A DNA stretch of 49,232 nt from Deltaproteobacteria bacterium (GCA_013151635.1 JAADHV010000103.1:1-49232); one strand, 5' to 3'. Shown: positions 16,537-25,084, counted from the first letter of the stretch. Notes: generated by a model not told the origin, from the letters alone. Program-made: numbers and translations.

Positions 16537-17142
16537 ATGAAACAATCTAAAATTGCTGTTCTTGTCCTTATTTTTTTTTCGGCCTGTGTGTTTTTTTCTG
16601 CACAAGATGCTTTGGCGTCACCTGCCCGGGACCAGTTGAAACTGACCATTGATCAAGTCCTTGAAATATTGCAGGATCAATCCCTGAAAGGAGAAGAACA
16701 TACAAAAGCAAGAAGGGCATCCCTTCGCAGAGTAATCCATGAAAGATTCAGTTTTGCCAAGATGTCACAATTGAGCCTTGCAAGGCACTGGAGAAAAAGA
16801 AGTAAAGAAGAAAAGAAAATCTTTATTGGGCTTTTTGGAAAACTTCTTGAACAAACTTATATATCCAAGATGGAAGCCTATACCAGTGAAAAAGTGGTTT
16901 ATGTTAAAGAATTTGTGAAAAAAAAGAAAGCCCAGGTTTATACTAAAATCATTACGGATTCAGTTGACATTCCCATTGATTATCGAATGTATAAAACAAA
17001 GGATGGCTCCTGGATGGTATATGATATTGTGATAGAAGGCGTCAGCCTGGTTGGAAATTACCGGTCCCAGTTTGACCAGATCCTGCAGAAAGATACTTAT
17101 GAAAAATTATTGGGAGAGCTTAAAAAGAAAATTGAAAGTTGA
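16537..17142 (+). CDS. mlaC: MlaC-type periplasmic phospholipid-binding protein
   Basis: 201 residues with a clear signal peptide (about 1-27, ending DALA|SPA) and the MlaC/Ttg2D family fold: VLEILQDQSLKGEE, RRVIHERFSFAKMSQLSLARHWR, LLEQTYISKMEAY and WMVYDIVIEGVSLVGNYRSQF. It ferries lipids between the inner-membrane MlaFEDB complex and the outer membrane. ATG 16537 follows an AGGGAGGT ribosome site; the frame upstream overlaps the STAS gene and lacks a signal peptide. It is the last gene of the operon and converges with the PAS gene three bases later. Confidence 0.92.
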   Translation: MKQSKIAVLVLIFFSACVFFSAQDALASPARDQLKLTIDQVLEILQDQSLKGEEHTKARRASLRRVIHERFSFAKMSQLSLARHWRKRSKEEKKIFIGLFGKLLEQTYISKMEAYTSEKVVYVKEFVKKKKAQVYTKIITDSVDIPIDYRMYKTKDGSWMVYDIVIEGVSLVGNYRSQFDQILQKDTYEKLLGELKKKIES

Positions 17143-17145
17143 TAT

Positions 17146-18150
17146 TTAATTGATTTCCGATGACCTGTCTATATCAAAGATGGTCCCTTTTATGTATTCC
17201 TTTGTTTTATACCGGGTAATATTGGAAAGCTTTTTTGTTATTATTCCAAGCTTTTCTGTCTGGGATAATATAATGTTGATAAAATTTATATTTGGATCAT
17301 CTTTTTCTATGTGCAGTTTGAGAAGTTCCAGGTTGCCGAGAATGACCTGTAACGGCTGGTTCATCTCATGGCAGATCCCGCCGGCTGTCTCTATTGCTGC
17401 AAATGCTTTTTCGGTTTTTTTTAAATCGGTAATATCATTGGCAAATGCACAAATTCTATCCACTCGACCTGATTTATTAAAAACCGGGTGCAGGTTGATA
17501 TCATAGTGCCGCCCGTCACGGTCCTTCTGGTAATTAATGGGATTTTGAGTTGTAATTACTTCATTCACAAGTAATGTAAGCATTGAAAGATCATTTTCAC
17601 TAAGAAATATTTTAAAATTTTTACCTGTCGTCATTTCATCGGGGCTTTTCTCAAACAGCATTGCTCCCGGAGCATTAAGGTCGATAATATCCCCTTTGAT
17701 GTCAAAAAGGTAGACCAGGCTGTTTGTGGCATTGATCATTGCCCGTATGGTACTTTCATTTTCCTGCAGTGTTTTTTTGGCAAGTTTTTTTTCGCTTATG
17801 TCATGAATGATGGAATAAAGAAACCTGTTGTTTCCAAATTCAATTAGACCGCTGTAAACCTCAACATCTCTAACCTGACCGCTTTTCAACCTGTGGCAAA
17901 AATTAAAATAGTTACGCTTCTCAAGCTTGGCATCCCGCATTTCTTTTTTTATGTCTTTTTTTGAAAGGGTATTAATTCCTGAGATATTTTTACGGAGCAA
18001 TTCTTTTCTTGAATATTGATAAAATTTTTGTGCGGCCCTGTTGGCATCAAGAATAGCACCGGTTTCAGGATTTATGATCAGCATGATTGAATAAGAATTT
18101 TCAAACAGGCTTTTATATAAGGCCTGCATTTTTAATACTTCCGGTGACAT
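17146..18150 (-). CDS. PAS-PAS protein with histidine phosphoacceptor domain but no ATPase domain
   Basis: 334 residues, cytoplasmic. PAS1 about 10-120 (SIMLIINPETGAILDANRAA, YSIIHDISEKK), PAS2 about 133-245 (VYLFDIKGDIIDLNAPGA, FANDITDLKK), then a HisKA-like helical pair about 255-315 with H-box GGICHEMNQPLQV (H261). The protein stops 73 residues after the histidine, where a HATPase_c domain would begin, so it cannot autophosphorylate by itself. It could be a phosphotransfer partner, a target of another kinase, or a truncated kinase. The C-terminal end coincides with the convergent mlaC end, which fits truncation. Confidence 0.85.
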   Translation of the reverse strand: MSPEVLKMQALYKSLFENSYSIMLIINPETGAILDANRAAQKFYQYSRKELLRKNISGINTLSKKDIKKEMRDAKLEKRNYFNFCHRLKSGQVRDVEVYSGLIEFGNNRFLYSIIHDISEKKLAKKTLQENESTIRAMINATNSLVYLFDIKGDIIDLNAPGAMLFEKSPDEMTTGKNFKIFLSENDLSMLTLLVNEVITTQNPINYQKDRDGRHYDINLHPVFNKSGRVDRICAFANDITDLKKTEKAFAAIETAGGICHEMNQPLQVILGNLELLKLHIEKDDPNINFINIILSQTEKLGIITKKLSNITRYKTKEYIKGTIFDIDRSSEIN

Positions 18151-18317
18151 TTTTCCCTGCCTTGCAAGATGTTTATATCCTGTTTTCCCTTAATAAGGAT
18201 ATATCATAAAGGAAAATCCAAGAAAAGGCCCAGGGGTATTTTATTGGAAGTTGATAATTAAAAAAGGGTGCTTATCCTTCAATTTAACCCATCAAGTGAA
18301 AAAATGGATAAATCATT
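18151..18317. promoter_or_regulatory. divergent promoter region
   Basis: 167 AT-rich bases between the PAS gene (-) and the epimerase gene (+). It contains an inverted repeat TATATCC...GGATATA spanning about 18173-18203. No confident promoter boxes were assigned. Confidence 0.35.
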
Positions 18318-19223
18318 ATGAAAAGAATACTGATCACAGGTGCTTCAGGTTTTATAGGAGAAAGACTTGCCAGGCTTTTTTTATTAAAAGGATACCATGT
18401 AACCGGCACCGGAACATCTTTAATCCATCCGCTTTCAAAAAAGTTCCGGGAATTTGACTGGGTAAGTGCTGACACAGCAATTGAAGGAAACTGGCAGGAA
18501 TGTGTTGACGATGCTAACATTATTATCAATCTGGCAGGTCGGAATATTTTCCGGTATTGGACGAAAAAATACAAAAAGGCCATTTATGATTCCCGGATAT
18601 TGACAACCAGGAATATTGTCAATGCCATTGAAAAAGGGAAGACACAAAAGCTTTTAACCGCCTCTGCCGCAGGGATTTATGGAGATTGCAAAGATGACTT
18701 GTTAACCGAAACACGAACGCCGGGAAAGGGATTCCTCGCTGATGTCTGCAAGGCTTGGGAAACAGAAGGGTTAAGAGCTGTAGCAAAAGGAACCAGTGTC
18801 TCTGTCATGCGCTTTGGTGTTGTGCTTGGAAATAAAGGCGCCTTGCCTTTGATGATTCCTGCCTTTAAATTATTTGCAGGCGGTCCCTTGGGGACCGGCC
18901 TTCACTGGTTCCCATGGATACATGTCAAAGACCTTGAAAAAGCGATTGAATTCATTGTTGAAAATGACGGCCTTGATGGCGTCTTTAATTTCACAGGGCC
19001 AAGACCTGTCCGCCAGAAGGAATTTGCCGGAGCTTTAGGCCGTGTGTTACACAGACCTGCATTTATGCCTGCCCCGTCCTTTCTTGTAAAGACAGTAATG
19101 GGGGAACTTGGTTCAGCCCTTTTGCAAAGTCAAAGGGCAATCCCTGAAAATCTCATGGGCGCAGGATACCCATTTTTATTTTCAAATGTTGATTTAGCGC
19201 TTGAGAACCTTCTTGGAAGATAA
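18318..19223 (+). CDS. NAD-dependent epimerase, TIGR01777/SDR39U1 family
   Basis: 301 residues, the normal length for this atypical SDR group. Rossmann motif GASGFIG (8-14), NLAGRNIF, YDSRILTTRNIVNAI, SAAGIYGD, the family signature HWFPWIHVKDL, and FNFTGPRPVRQKEFAGALG. The catalytic tyrosine position lies in the AAGIYG segment. The substrate of the family is unknown. A second, longer member fused to a START-like domain is encoded at 31025-32428. It stands alone upstream of the rubrerythrin-like gene with 140 bases between. The ribosome site is weak. Confidence 0.9.
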   Translation: MKRILITGASGFIGERLARLFLLKGYHVTGTGTSLIHPLSKKFREFDWVSADTAIEGNWQECVDDANIIINLAGRNIFRYWTKKYKKAIYDSRILTTRNIVNAIEKGKTQKLLTASAAGIYGDCKDDLLTETRTPGKGFLADVCKAWETEGLRAVAKGTSVSVMRFGVVLGNKGALPLMIPAFKLFAGGPLGTGLHWFPWIHVKDLEKAIEFIVENDGLDGVFNFTGPRPVRQKEFAGALGRVLHRPAFMPAPSFLVKTVMGELGSALLQSQRAIPENLMGAGYPFLFSNVDLALENLLGR

Positions 19224-19363
19224 ATTTTTAATTGAAAATCGAAGGGATTTGCATATATAAATGGTATTTAAATTTTCATGGATATGGTATATAATTTGCA
19301 TTTTAATAATTTATTTACAAAATAAAAATAATTAAAAACATTAAACAATCGAGGAGAGAAAAC

Positions 19364-19825
19364 ATGGAATTCGGATCAATTGATGAAATATTGGAATTTG
19401 CCATAAACGGCGAAAAAGAAGCTGTTGAATTTTATTCTTCTTTAGCTGAAGAAGCAACCAGGACGTCTCTTAAAGAAACATTTAAGAGATTTGCAAAAGA
19501 AGAACAAAAACATGTTGAGCTTCTTTCAGATATGTCCGGTAATAAAGAAAAAATTGATTCCTACGAGTTTAAAGAAATTGTAGATCTTAAAATCAGTGAT
19601 TATATGTCGGATATAGAGTATGAAGAGGGTATGCCCATGCCTGAAATCCTTAAAATTGCCATGAAAAGAGAAGAAAAAGCGGTTAAGCTTTATTCAATGC
19701 TTGCAGATCAGACAGATAATGAAAAAACCAGAAAAGTGTTTATGATTCTTGTCCAGGAAGAATCAAAACATAAGCTTGCTCTGGAATCCATGTATGATGA
19801 TTATCTGGCTGATCAGGACAATTAA
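19364..19825 (+). CDS. rubrerythrin-like diiron ferritin-fold protein
   Basis: A 153-residue four-helix ferritin-like protein. The first diiron half-site is visible as NGEKEAVEFY and EEQKHVE, the second as KREEKAVKLY and EESKHKL, the paired E...ExxH pattern of rubrerythrins. The C-terminal rubredoxin domain of classical rubrerythrin is absent, so electrons must come from a separate partner. Expected role: peroxide reduction or iron handling. Strong GAGGAGAG before the ATG, AT-rich upstream region, and a terminator right after it make a single-gene transcript likely. Confidence 0.9.
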   Translation: MEFGSIDEILEFAINGEKEAVEFYSSLAEEATRTSLKETFKRFAKEEQKHVELLSDMSGNKEKIDSYEFKEIVDLKISDYMSDIEYEEGMPMPEILKIAMKREEKAVKLYSMLADQTDNEKTRKVFMILVQEESKHKLALESMYDDYLADQDN

Positions 19826-19839
19826 TTTTTGTTATAATA

Positions 19840-19879
19840 AAGGGTTGACAGTCAAATTATCAGCCCTTGCTTGTTTTTT
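19840..19879 (+). terminator. rho-independent terminator after rubrerythrin-like gene
   Basis: AAGGGTTGA (19840-19848) pairs with TCAGCCCTT (19860-19868), with one G-T wobble, followed by GCTTGTTTTTT. It begins 14 bases after the stop. Confidence 0.75.
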
Positions 19880-19943
19880 CCCATAGTGTTTTAAAAGTCT
19901 TTTCTAAAATATAAAGAACAGTGTGTGACGATAAGGAAGAAAA

Positions 19944-21311
19944 GTGGATTTAAAAAATCTTTTCAGACCATCGACAATGGCAGTTATCGGAGTGTCCACA
20001 TCCCAGGATAATCATCCGGCTAACGTGATCTATAATAAAAATCACCTGCGATATCCTGTGAAAACATTCCCGGTGAATCCAAAAGGGGGGATTCTTAATC
20101 GGGAAATACTTTATAAAAGTGTCGGCCATATTCAGGAAGATATTGATATGGCAGTCATTGCAGTTCGCGCGGAGCATGTCCCAAAGGTAGTTGAGCAATG
20201 TATTAAAAAAGGAGTTGGCGGGGCTGTGATCATTTCCGGCGGGTTTTCCGAATCAGGGAATTTTGATTTGCAAAAGAGGGTTGTTGATATTGCAAAAGAG
20301 GCTTCTTTCCCTTTTATCGGCCCCAATTGTCTCGGGATATATGCTCCTGATTATGTGGATACTTTTTTCCTTCCGGGTGAAAGGATTATCCGCCCGGACA
20401 AAGGCAATGTGGGTTTTGTAAGCCAGAGCGGTGGAGTTCTGGTTGACCAGATGGTTAAATTTGCAGGCCAGGGGATTGGTGTATCGCTTGCTGTCAGCAT
20501 AGGAAACAAGGCACATATCAGGGAAACAGATATGCTGGACTGGTTTGACAGGGATTTGGCAACAAAGGTTATTACTTTTTATATTGAAGGCTTTGAAAAA
20601 AAAGAAGGGCGGAAATTTATTCAAAAAGCCGAGCAATGTTCTAAACCTGTGGTTGTTTTAAAGGCGGGCAAAAGCAGGAAAGGCATAGAGGCCGTCTCAA
20701 GCCATACAGCTTCCCTGGCAGGAGATTACAGGGTTTTTTCCGAGATTATGAAACAATATTGTGTGGCTGAAGCAGATAATGAATATGAACTGACTTCTTT
20801 TTGTGAGGCATTAAGCTGCTATCCCAAAGGAATTAACGCAAATGTAGGCATTATTTCTTTAAGCGGCGGACATGGTGTTATCGCGGCTGATGCCTGCGAA
20901 CTGTACGGTATATCAATACCCGCCATAGATCAGGAAACAATGGATATTATCAAGGGAAAGTTATCGCCCGGAATCAGGGACATTGTTTCTCTTGAAAATC
21001 CCCTGGATCTTACCGGAAGCTCGGTGGACAGCGATATCGTGGCTACGGCAAGGTATTTATCAAGGGATAAAAACATTGACTGTGTCCTGGCCCTGCTGAT
21101 TCCTTATTCGCCTGGAGTATCAACCGATATCGGGGCAAAATTAAGCCAGGTGGCAAGAAATGAAGACAAGCCAATGATTGCCTATGTCCCTAATGAAGAT
21201 AAATATAAAATCATCATAGAGGGGTTTGAACTTAATAATATTCCTGTGGCCTCCTCTGTGGAGGGGGCAGTCCTGATGGCAAAGGCATTAAAGAGGTGCA
21301 GGCCATGTTAA
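19944..21311 (+). CDS. ADP-forming acyl-CoA synthetase, alpha (CoA-binding) subunit
   Basis: 455 residues: CoA-binding Rossmann domain (about 5-130), succinyl-CoA ligase-like domains (about 140-450). IGPNCLGIY, FVSQSGG, SIGNKAHIRETDMLDW and SSHTASLAGDYRVF are visible; the histidine in SHTASLAG is the one phosphorylated in this family. With the beta subunit it converts acyl-CoA, ADP and phosphate to acid, CoA and ATP, or the reverse. The start is GTG at 19944 with AAGGAAG upstream. It overlaps the beta gene by seven bases. Acetyl, aromatic or another acyl substrate cannot be told from sequence. Confidence 0.92.
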   Translation: MDLKNLFRPSTMAVIGVSTSQDNHPANVIYNKNHLRYPVKTFPVNPKGGILNREILYKSVGHIQEDIDMAVIAVRAEHVPKVVEQCIKKGVGGAVIISGGFSESGNFDLQKRVVDIAKEASFPFIGPNCLGIYAPDYVDTFFLPGERIIRPDKGNVGFVSQSGGVLVDQMVKFAGQGIGVSLAVSIGNKAHIRETDMLDWFDRDLATKVITFYIEGFEKKEGRKFIQKAEQCSKPVVVLKAGKSRKGIEAVSSHTASLAGDYRVFSEIMKQYCVAEADNEYELTSFCEALSCYPKGINANVGIISLSGGHGVIAADACELYGISIPAIDQETMDIIKGKLSPGIRDIVSLENPLDLTGSSVDSDIVATARYLSRDKNIDCVLALLIPYSPGVSTDIGAKLSQVARNEDKPMIAYVPNEDKYKIIIEGFELNNIPVASSVEGAVLMAKALKRCRPC

Positions 21312-21985
21312 AGAAAAACATCAAAGAAATCATGGAAAAAAGTAAACTGTCAGGGTGGGTATTGGAACCGGATGTAAAGGCATTAATGAAATTGCAGGGG
21401 CTTGATATCCCGGATTTTGTTCTGACTAATTCCTTTGAGGAGGCAGACCGCTTTTTTAAAAAATCAGGTGGTCCTGTTGTTGCAAAAGCCGTGTCAAAAA
21501 AAATTCTTCATAAAACAGAGCATGATGCAGTTGTTACGGGGATTTTTTCAAGCGGGCAGCTTAAAATTGAAATGGCAAGACTGCAAAAGCTTGAAGGGTG
21601 TGAAAATATCCTTGTTGAACAGATGATTAAGGGTATTGAGCTTATCATCGGGGCGAAAAATGATTACCAGTTCGGTGCCGTTACAGTCCTTGGCATTGGA
21701 GGCACATCTGTTGAAATTTACAATGATACTGCTATCAGGATGGCTCCTTTAAAGCCGGGTGATGTTTATTCAATGGTGGAATCCCTTAAGGCAAAAGAGA
21801 TTGTAAAAGGCTACAGGGGCAGGCCCGGGGTGAATATGGAGAAACTTACACATTTGATGGTCGGTTTCTCTTGTCTTATCATGGAAATGGAAGATGATAT
21901 TGAATCAGTTGATTTAAATCCTGTGATCTGTACAAAAGACCGGTGCGTCATAGCTGATGCAAGGATTATGTTGCAGCGGTCATGA
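21305..21985 (+). CDS. ADP-forming acyl-CoA synthetase, beta (ATP-grasp) subunit
   Basis: A 226-residue ATP-grasp protein, the length of separate beta subunits in archaeal ADP-forming acetyl-CoA synthetase. GPVVAKAVSKKILHKTEHDAVVTGI contains the family KAV...ILHK motif; ILVEQMIKGIELIIGAKND, FGAVTVLGIGG and SVDLNPVI follow. It completes the enzyme with the alpha subunit. I prefer ATG 21305 (overlap ATGTTAA with the alpha stop) with GAGG upstream; GTG 21296 is an alternative that adds three residues. Two separate subunits instead of the fused form common in bacteria is worth noting. Confidence 0.92.
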   Translation: MLKKNIKEIMEKSKLSGWVLEPDVKALMKLQGLDIPDFVLTNSFEEADRFFKKSGGPVVAKAVSKKILHKTEHDAVVTGIFSSGQLKIEMARLQKLEGCENILVEQMIKGIELIIGAKNDYQFGAVTVLGIGGTSVEIYNDTAIRMAPLKPGDVYSMVESLKAKEIVKGYRGRPGVNMEKLTHLMVGFSCLIMEMEDDIESVDLNPVICTKDRCVIADARIMLQRS

Positions 21986-22054
21986 TTGTGGCAGCTGTGT
22001 GTCGATACATACTTGTATCATGAGACAGGGAAAATAAAAAAAATTGGAAAGCTT

Positions 22055-22846
22055 ATGCCTGGTAAAAAAAAATTAAAAATAATATCATGGAATGTAAACG
22101 GGTTACGGGCAGTGATGAAAAAAGGTTTTGCAAAGATTATTTGTAACCTTGATCCTGATATCCTTCTTCTCCAGGAAACAAAACTCCAGAAACACCAGCG
22201 AACCAATGAGATGATCGAACTTCATTTTTATGAATCGTTCTGGGCTTATTCAACTGAAAAAAAAGGATACAGCGGGGTTGCGGCCTATTCAAAACCCGAG
22301 CCCTGCAAAGTTAAGACATCGTTTCTCAGACCTGAATTTGACAGTGAGGGTCGAATCATACAGCTTGATTATGATGATTTTATATTATTTAATATTTATT
22401 TTCCAAACGGTCAGATGAGCGATGAGCGGCTTAAGTATAAACTTGATTTTTATGATTTTTTTTTAACCTATGCAGATACTTTGAAGGCCAGGGGAAAAAG
22501 CCTTATTATTACCGGTGATTTTAATACGGCCCATAATGAAATTGATTTGAAAAACCCAGTGCCTAATTCCAAACGGTCAGGTTTTTTAAGAATTGAAAGA
22601 GATGTCCTGGACCGGATGGTTGACATGGGCTATGTGGATACATTCAGGCATTTTTATCCTGAAGAAGTTAAGTATTCCTGGTGGTCATACCGGTTTAACG
22701 CAAGAAAAAACAATGCAGGCTGGCGTATTGATTATTTTTTTGTAACAAAAGACCTTATCGATAAAGGCATTGTCAAACAAGCCTTTATCGATAATGATGT
22801 ATTTGGATCAGATCATTGCCCTGTAGGCATAACAATAGAAATCTGA
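22055..22846 (+). CDS. xth: exodeoxyribonuclease III / AP endonuclease
   Basis: A 263-residue exonuclease III-family enzyme. LKIISWNVNGLRA, ILLLQETKLQ, YSGVAAYSK, LFNIYFPNG, IITGDFNTAHNEIDLKNP and the terminal GSDHCPVGI carry the metal and catalytic Asn, Glu, Asp and His residues. It repairs abasic sites and trims 3' ends. ATG 22055 was chosen because MPGKKKLKIISWN gives the family N-terminus; the frame open back to 21986 adds unrelated sequence. It follows the acyl-CoA synthetase pair and converges with the DUF2231 fragment nine bases later. Confidence 0.93.
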   Translation: MPGKKKLKIISWNVNGLRAVMKKGFAKIICNLDPDILLLQETKLQKHQRTNEMIELHFYESFWAYSTEKKGYSGVAAYSKPEPCKVKTSFLRPEFDSEGRIIQLDYDDFILFNIYFPNGQMSDERLKYKLDFYDFFLTYADTLKARGKSLIITGDFNTAHNEIDLKNPVPNSKRSGFLRIERDVLDRMVDMGYVDTFRHFYPEEVKYSWWSYRFNARKNNAGWRIDYFFVTKDLIDKGIVKQAFIDNDVFGSDHCPVGITIEI

Positions 22847-22855
22847 TGGTGAGTC

Positions 22856-23143
22856 TTAGTCTTTAAATACAAGTTTTCCCCCGATATGACCTGCAACACC
22901 GGCAGCTGCCAGCATAATGACGTTTATCAGGATAAATACCCAGGCTTTGGGCGATGATAAAATTTTGGGGTCTGCCAGGTACCAGACAAGGCTTATCGCG
23001 CATGAAACCGTGGTCAGGGCGGCTGCCAGGATTTTTAATTTGAAAATCAGTGTCAGGGTACCATTATATTTTTTTTTCCATTCCAGAACACCCGTAAAAA
23101 TCACAAAAGGAAGGGCAATGATGACAAAGACCTGGTTAATCAA
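22856..23143 (-). CDS. DUF2231-like membrane protein, C-terminal part after frameshift
   Basis: A 95-residue frame with three hydrophobic helices (VFVIIALPFVIFTGVLEW, IFKLKILAAALTTVSCAISLVWYL, WVFILINVIMLAAAGVAGHIGGKLVF). It matches the C-terminal two-thirds of DUF2231-type membrane proteins, whose first helix is encoded in the other frame just upstream. The apparent TTG start sits inside a tandem 8-bp duplication (23141-23156). Removing one copy joins the two frames as FAKTALINQVF. So this is most likely the back half of one interrupted gene, not a separate protein, although coupled translation from the TTGA overlap could still make it. Confidence 0.7.
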   Translation of the reverse strand: MINQVFVIIALPFVIFTGVLEWKKKYNGTLTLIFKLKILAAALTTVSCAISLVWYLADPKILSSPKAWVFILINVIMLAAAGVAGHIGGKLVFKD

Positions 23144-23541
23144 TGCTGCAATGCTGTTTTGGCAAAAATATCAGAGCTGAACATCAGGGCCGCAAGCCAG
23201 AGAATGACAGAAGCCGGAAGTATCCCGTTCGGTGTATGCACGGAAACCGGGTGGGCATGGTGTTTGACCAGCAATGATTTGATTTTTTCAAAACCGGTCC
23301 TGGCAGGTGGGTGTGTGGGTGTTTTTTTTTCTCCACCGGGGCAGAGAGCGGGTTTGGCTGTTACGGTCTTCCCTGTTGAAGCTGGTTTGGTCGGATTTTT
23401 TTTCCCGGGTATTTTTTCAGGGATGGAAGCCTCATCAATCTCCACAAACCTGCTTGCATCCGCCCCGCAAACCGGGCATTTTGCAGGTGGTGTGTCTCCT
23501 GTGTGAATATATTTGCAGACACTGCATTGCCAAACTTTCAT
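23140..23541 (-). CDS. rubredoxin-like domain + first DUF2231 helix, N-terminal part of interrupted gene
   Basis: 133 residues. The N-terminal 35 are a rubredoxin-like zinc/iron ribbon (CSVCKYIHTGDTPPAKCPVCG, two CxxC pairs), followed by a basic Pro/Lys-rich linker and the beginning of a DUF2231 membrane domain (HPVSVHTPNGILPASVILWLAALMF). The frame then ends early at FAKTALQH. The domain continues in the next frame at 22856-23143. Intact relatives are one membrane-anchored rubredoxin-like protein of about 225 residues, which would carry electrons at the membrane. It is the last gene of the grx-FTR-citrate synthase operon, 20 bases after citrate synthase. Confidence 0.75.
   Translation of the reverse strand: MKVWQCSVCKYIHTGDTPPAKCPVCGADASRFVEIDEASIPEKIPGKKNPTKPASTGKTVTAKPALCPGGEKKTPTHPPARTGFEKIKSLLVKHHAHPVSVHTPNGILPASVILWLAALMFSSDIFAKTALQH
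23141..23156 (-). repeat. 8-bp tandem duplication causing frameshift
   Basis: CAATGCTG occurs twice in direct succession on the plus strand (23141-23148 and 23149-23156). Deleting one copy restores a continuous frame across the DUF2231 gene. Confidence 0.85.
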
Positions 23542-23561
23542 TTAAATAATCCTTTTTATTG

Positions 23562-24743
23562 TTACCGGTCATCCATATCTGTAAACACGCATTCATCAGG
23601 CCCGCAATAGTCGCCGACATATTCTGCCCCTGGCCTGTAAAGCGAAGGCTTCGGGGCTGCCATGGCAAATTGTTCTTCAATTACATGGGCTGACCAGCCG
23701 CTTACCCTTGAAATGGCAAACAGGGGCGAGAAAAGATCAGTGGCAATTCCCATGGCGTAAAAAAGGGATGCACTGAAAAAATCCACATTACAAAATATAT
23801 CTCTTTGCTTTTTGGCTTTAAAGGCAGCCTTGCCTTTTTTCTCAAGTTCCCTTGTAAGCTCATACCAAAGGGTTTGATTTGCGATCTGCCCCATTCGCTT
23901 GCTCATGGGGGCAATGATTATGGCCCTGGGATCGTCAGTCTGGTAAACTGCGTGCCCAAGTCCCATTATCAATCCACCCGAGCTTAACAGATTATCAATG
24001 TATGCATCAATCCTGTCGACAGATCCGATTTCCTTTAACATTTCCATGACCCTCACATTGGCACCACCATGAAGGGCGCCTGAAAGAGAACCTATGGCAG
24101 AAGAAACGGCAGCATAAATATGGGCCCTTGTTGATGCCACCTGCCGTGCCGTAAAAGTTGATGCATTAAACGAGTGTTCTGCGTGCAGGACAAGGCTTGT
24201 ATCAAAAAAACGAGCTGTTTCATCATCGGGTATTTTACCATTCAGCATGTAAAGGAAATTTGCGGCATGGTTTAAATTATTATCCGGTGGAACAGGCTCC
24301 TTTTTGTTCCTGATCCGGTCCCATGCAGCCGTAATAGAGGCCATTCCTGAGATTAGGTTTTCAGCGCTGCAAAGTGTGTTTTCAATTCCTGGTTCGGAGA
24401 CTTTATGATCGTTTTGCATCAATAAAGGTGTCGCCATTTGCAGGACATCCATGGGGTTCATATCAAAAGGCAGTGTTTTAAGAAACGAAAAAATATTTTC
24501 CGGTATATTCCGTTTTTGTTTAAGGCTCTGGCTGAAGTTTTCCAACTCCTGTTTTTTGGGAAGCCTTTCATACAATAAAAGGAAACTGACCTCTTCAAAA
24601 CTTGCGTTCCTGGCAAGATCTTCAATCAAAAATCCGCGGTAGATAAGCTTTCCCTCTTTTCCCCGGACATCACAGATTTTAGAGCTTGCTACATCAACAC
24701 CACGAAGGCCGGTATTTATGACAGATAATGTACAATCGTTCAT
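23562..24743 (-). CDS. gltA: citrate synthase
   Basis: A 393-residue citrate/methylcitrate synthase family enzyme. Catalytic histidine in LSGALHGGANV, second histidine in IMGLGHAVYQTDDPRA, aspartate in FCNVDFFSASLFYAMG, and HAEHSFNASTFTARQVAST are all present. The residue after the second catalytic histidine is Ala where most bacterial enzymes have Arg (GHRVY); DPRA, which contacts oxaloacetate, is kept. In an acetate- or aromatic-oxidising sulfate reducer it would feed the citric acid cycle. It sits 11 bases after the FTR-like gene in a redox operon, which may link its expression or activity to thiol state. Confidence 0.93.
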   Translation of the reverse strand: MNDCTLSVINTGLRGVDVASSKICDVRGKEGKLIYRGFLIEDLARNASFEEVSFLLLYERLPKKQELENFSQSLKQKRNIPENIFSFLKTLPFDMNPMDVLQMATPLLMQNDHKVSEPGIENTLCSAENLISGMASITAAWDRIRNKKEPVPPDNNLNHAANFLYMLNGKIPDDETARFFDTSLVLHAEHSFNASTFTARQVASTRAHIYAAVSSAIGSLSGALHGGANVRVMEMLKEIGSVDRIDAYIDNLLSSGGLIMGLGHAVYQTDDPRAIIIAPMSKRMGQIANQTLWYELTRELEKKGKAAFKAKKQRDIFCNVDFFSASLFYAMGIATDLFSPLFAISRVSGWSAHVIEEQFAMAAPKPSLYRPGAEYVGDYCGPDECVFTDMDDR

Positions 24744-24754
24744 GAGTCTCTCCT

Positions 24755-25084
24755 TTAAAATATTTTTTCAGGGGGCCTTCTTTCCGGGACATATTCCGAT
24801 ACGATTTCGTTGTTATGAAGACCCTTGGAAATATAAAGACCGCAGAAGCAGGCCCCGAATTCTTCCAGATCAGCTTCCCTGTATTCACAAGGACAGATAA
24901 TGTCTTTGTCCTGTTCCCGGTTGCTGCATGCGAGCCTGCACGGGCAGGCCATATATCCATACCGTTCTTTATTCAAGAGAAGGGATTCAAGAAGCTCCAT
25001 TACAAGATCGTTGTCCTTATTAAAATATATCCCTTTTGCCTCCTGGGATTTTTTTAGCGCTGCATATAGTTGTTCAGGTTTCAT
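24755..25084 (-). CDS. ferredoxin-thioredoxin reductase catalytic-chain-like protein
   Basis: A 109-residue protein with the FTR catalytic pattern CPC (47-49) ... CPC (64-66) ... CFC (79-81), plus C53. In FTR these hold a [4Fe-4S] cluster beside a redox-active disulfide and move electrons from ferredoxin to thioredoxin. Spacing (CPC-X14-CPC-X12-CFC) differs slightly from the plant enzyme but resembles versions in anaerobes. No variable chain is encoded nearby. The start overlaps the glutaredoxin-like gene by 11 bases, so that small protein is its likely disulfide substrate. The family call is strong; the electron donor is inferred. Confidence 0.88.
   Translation of the reverse strand: MKPEQLYAALKKSQEAKGIYFNKDNDLVMELLESLLLNKERYGYMACPCRLACSNREQDKDIICPCEYREADLEEFGACFCGLYISKGLHNNEIVSEYVPERRPPEKIF

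Noticed and set aside
22856-23541. Two independent, translationally coupled genes
   Set aside because: The domain is split mid-helix and removal of one 8-bp copy restores a single normal protein, so an interrupted gene explains the data better.
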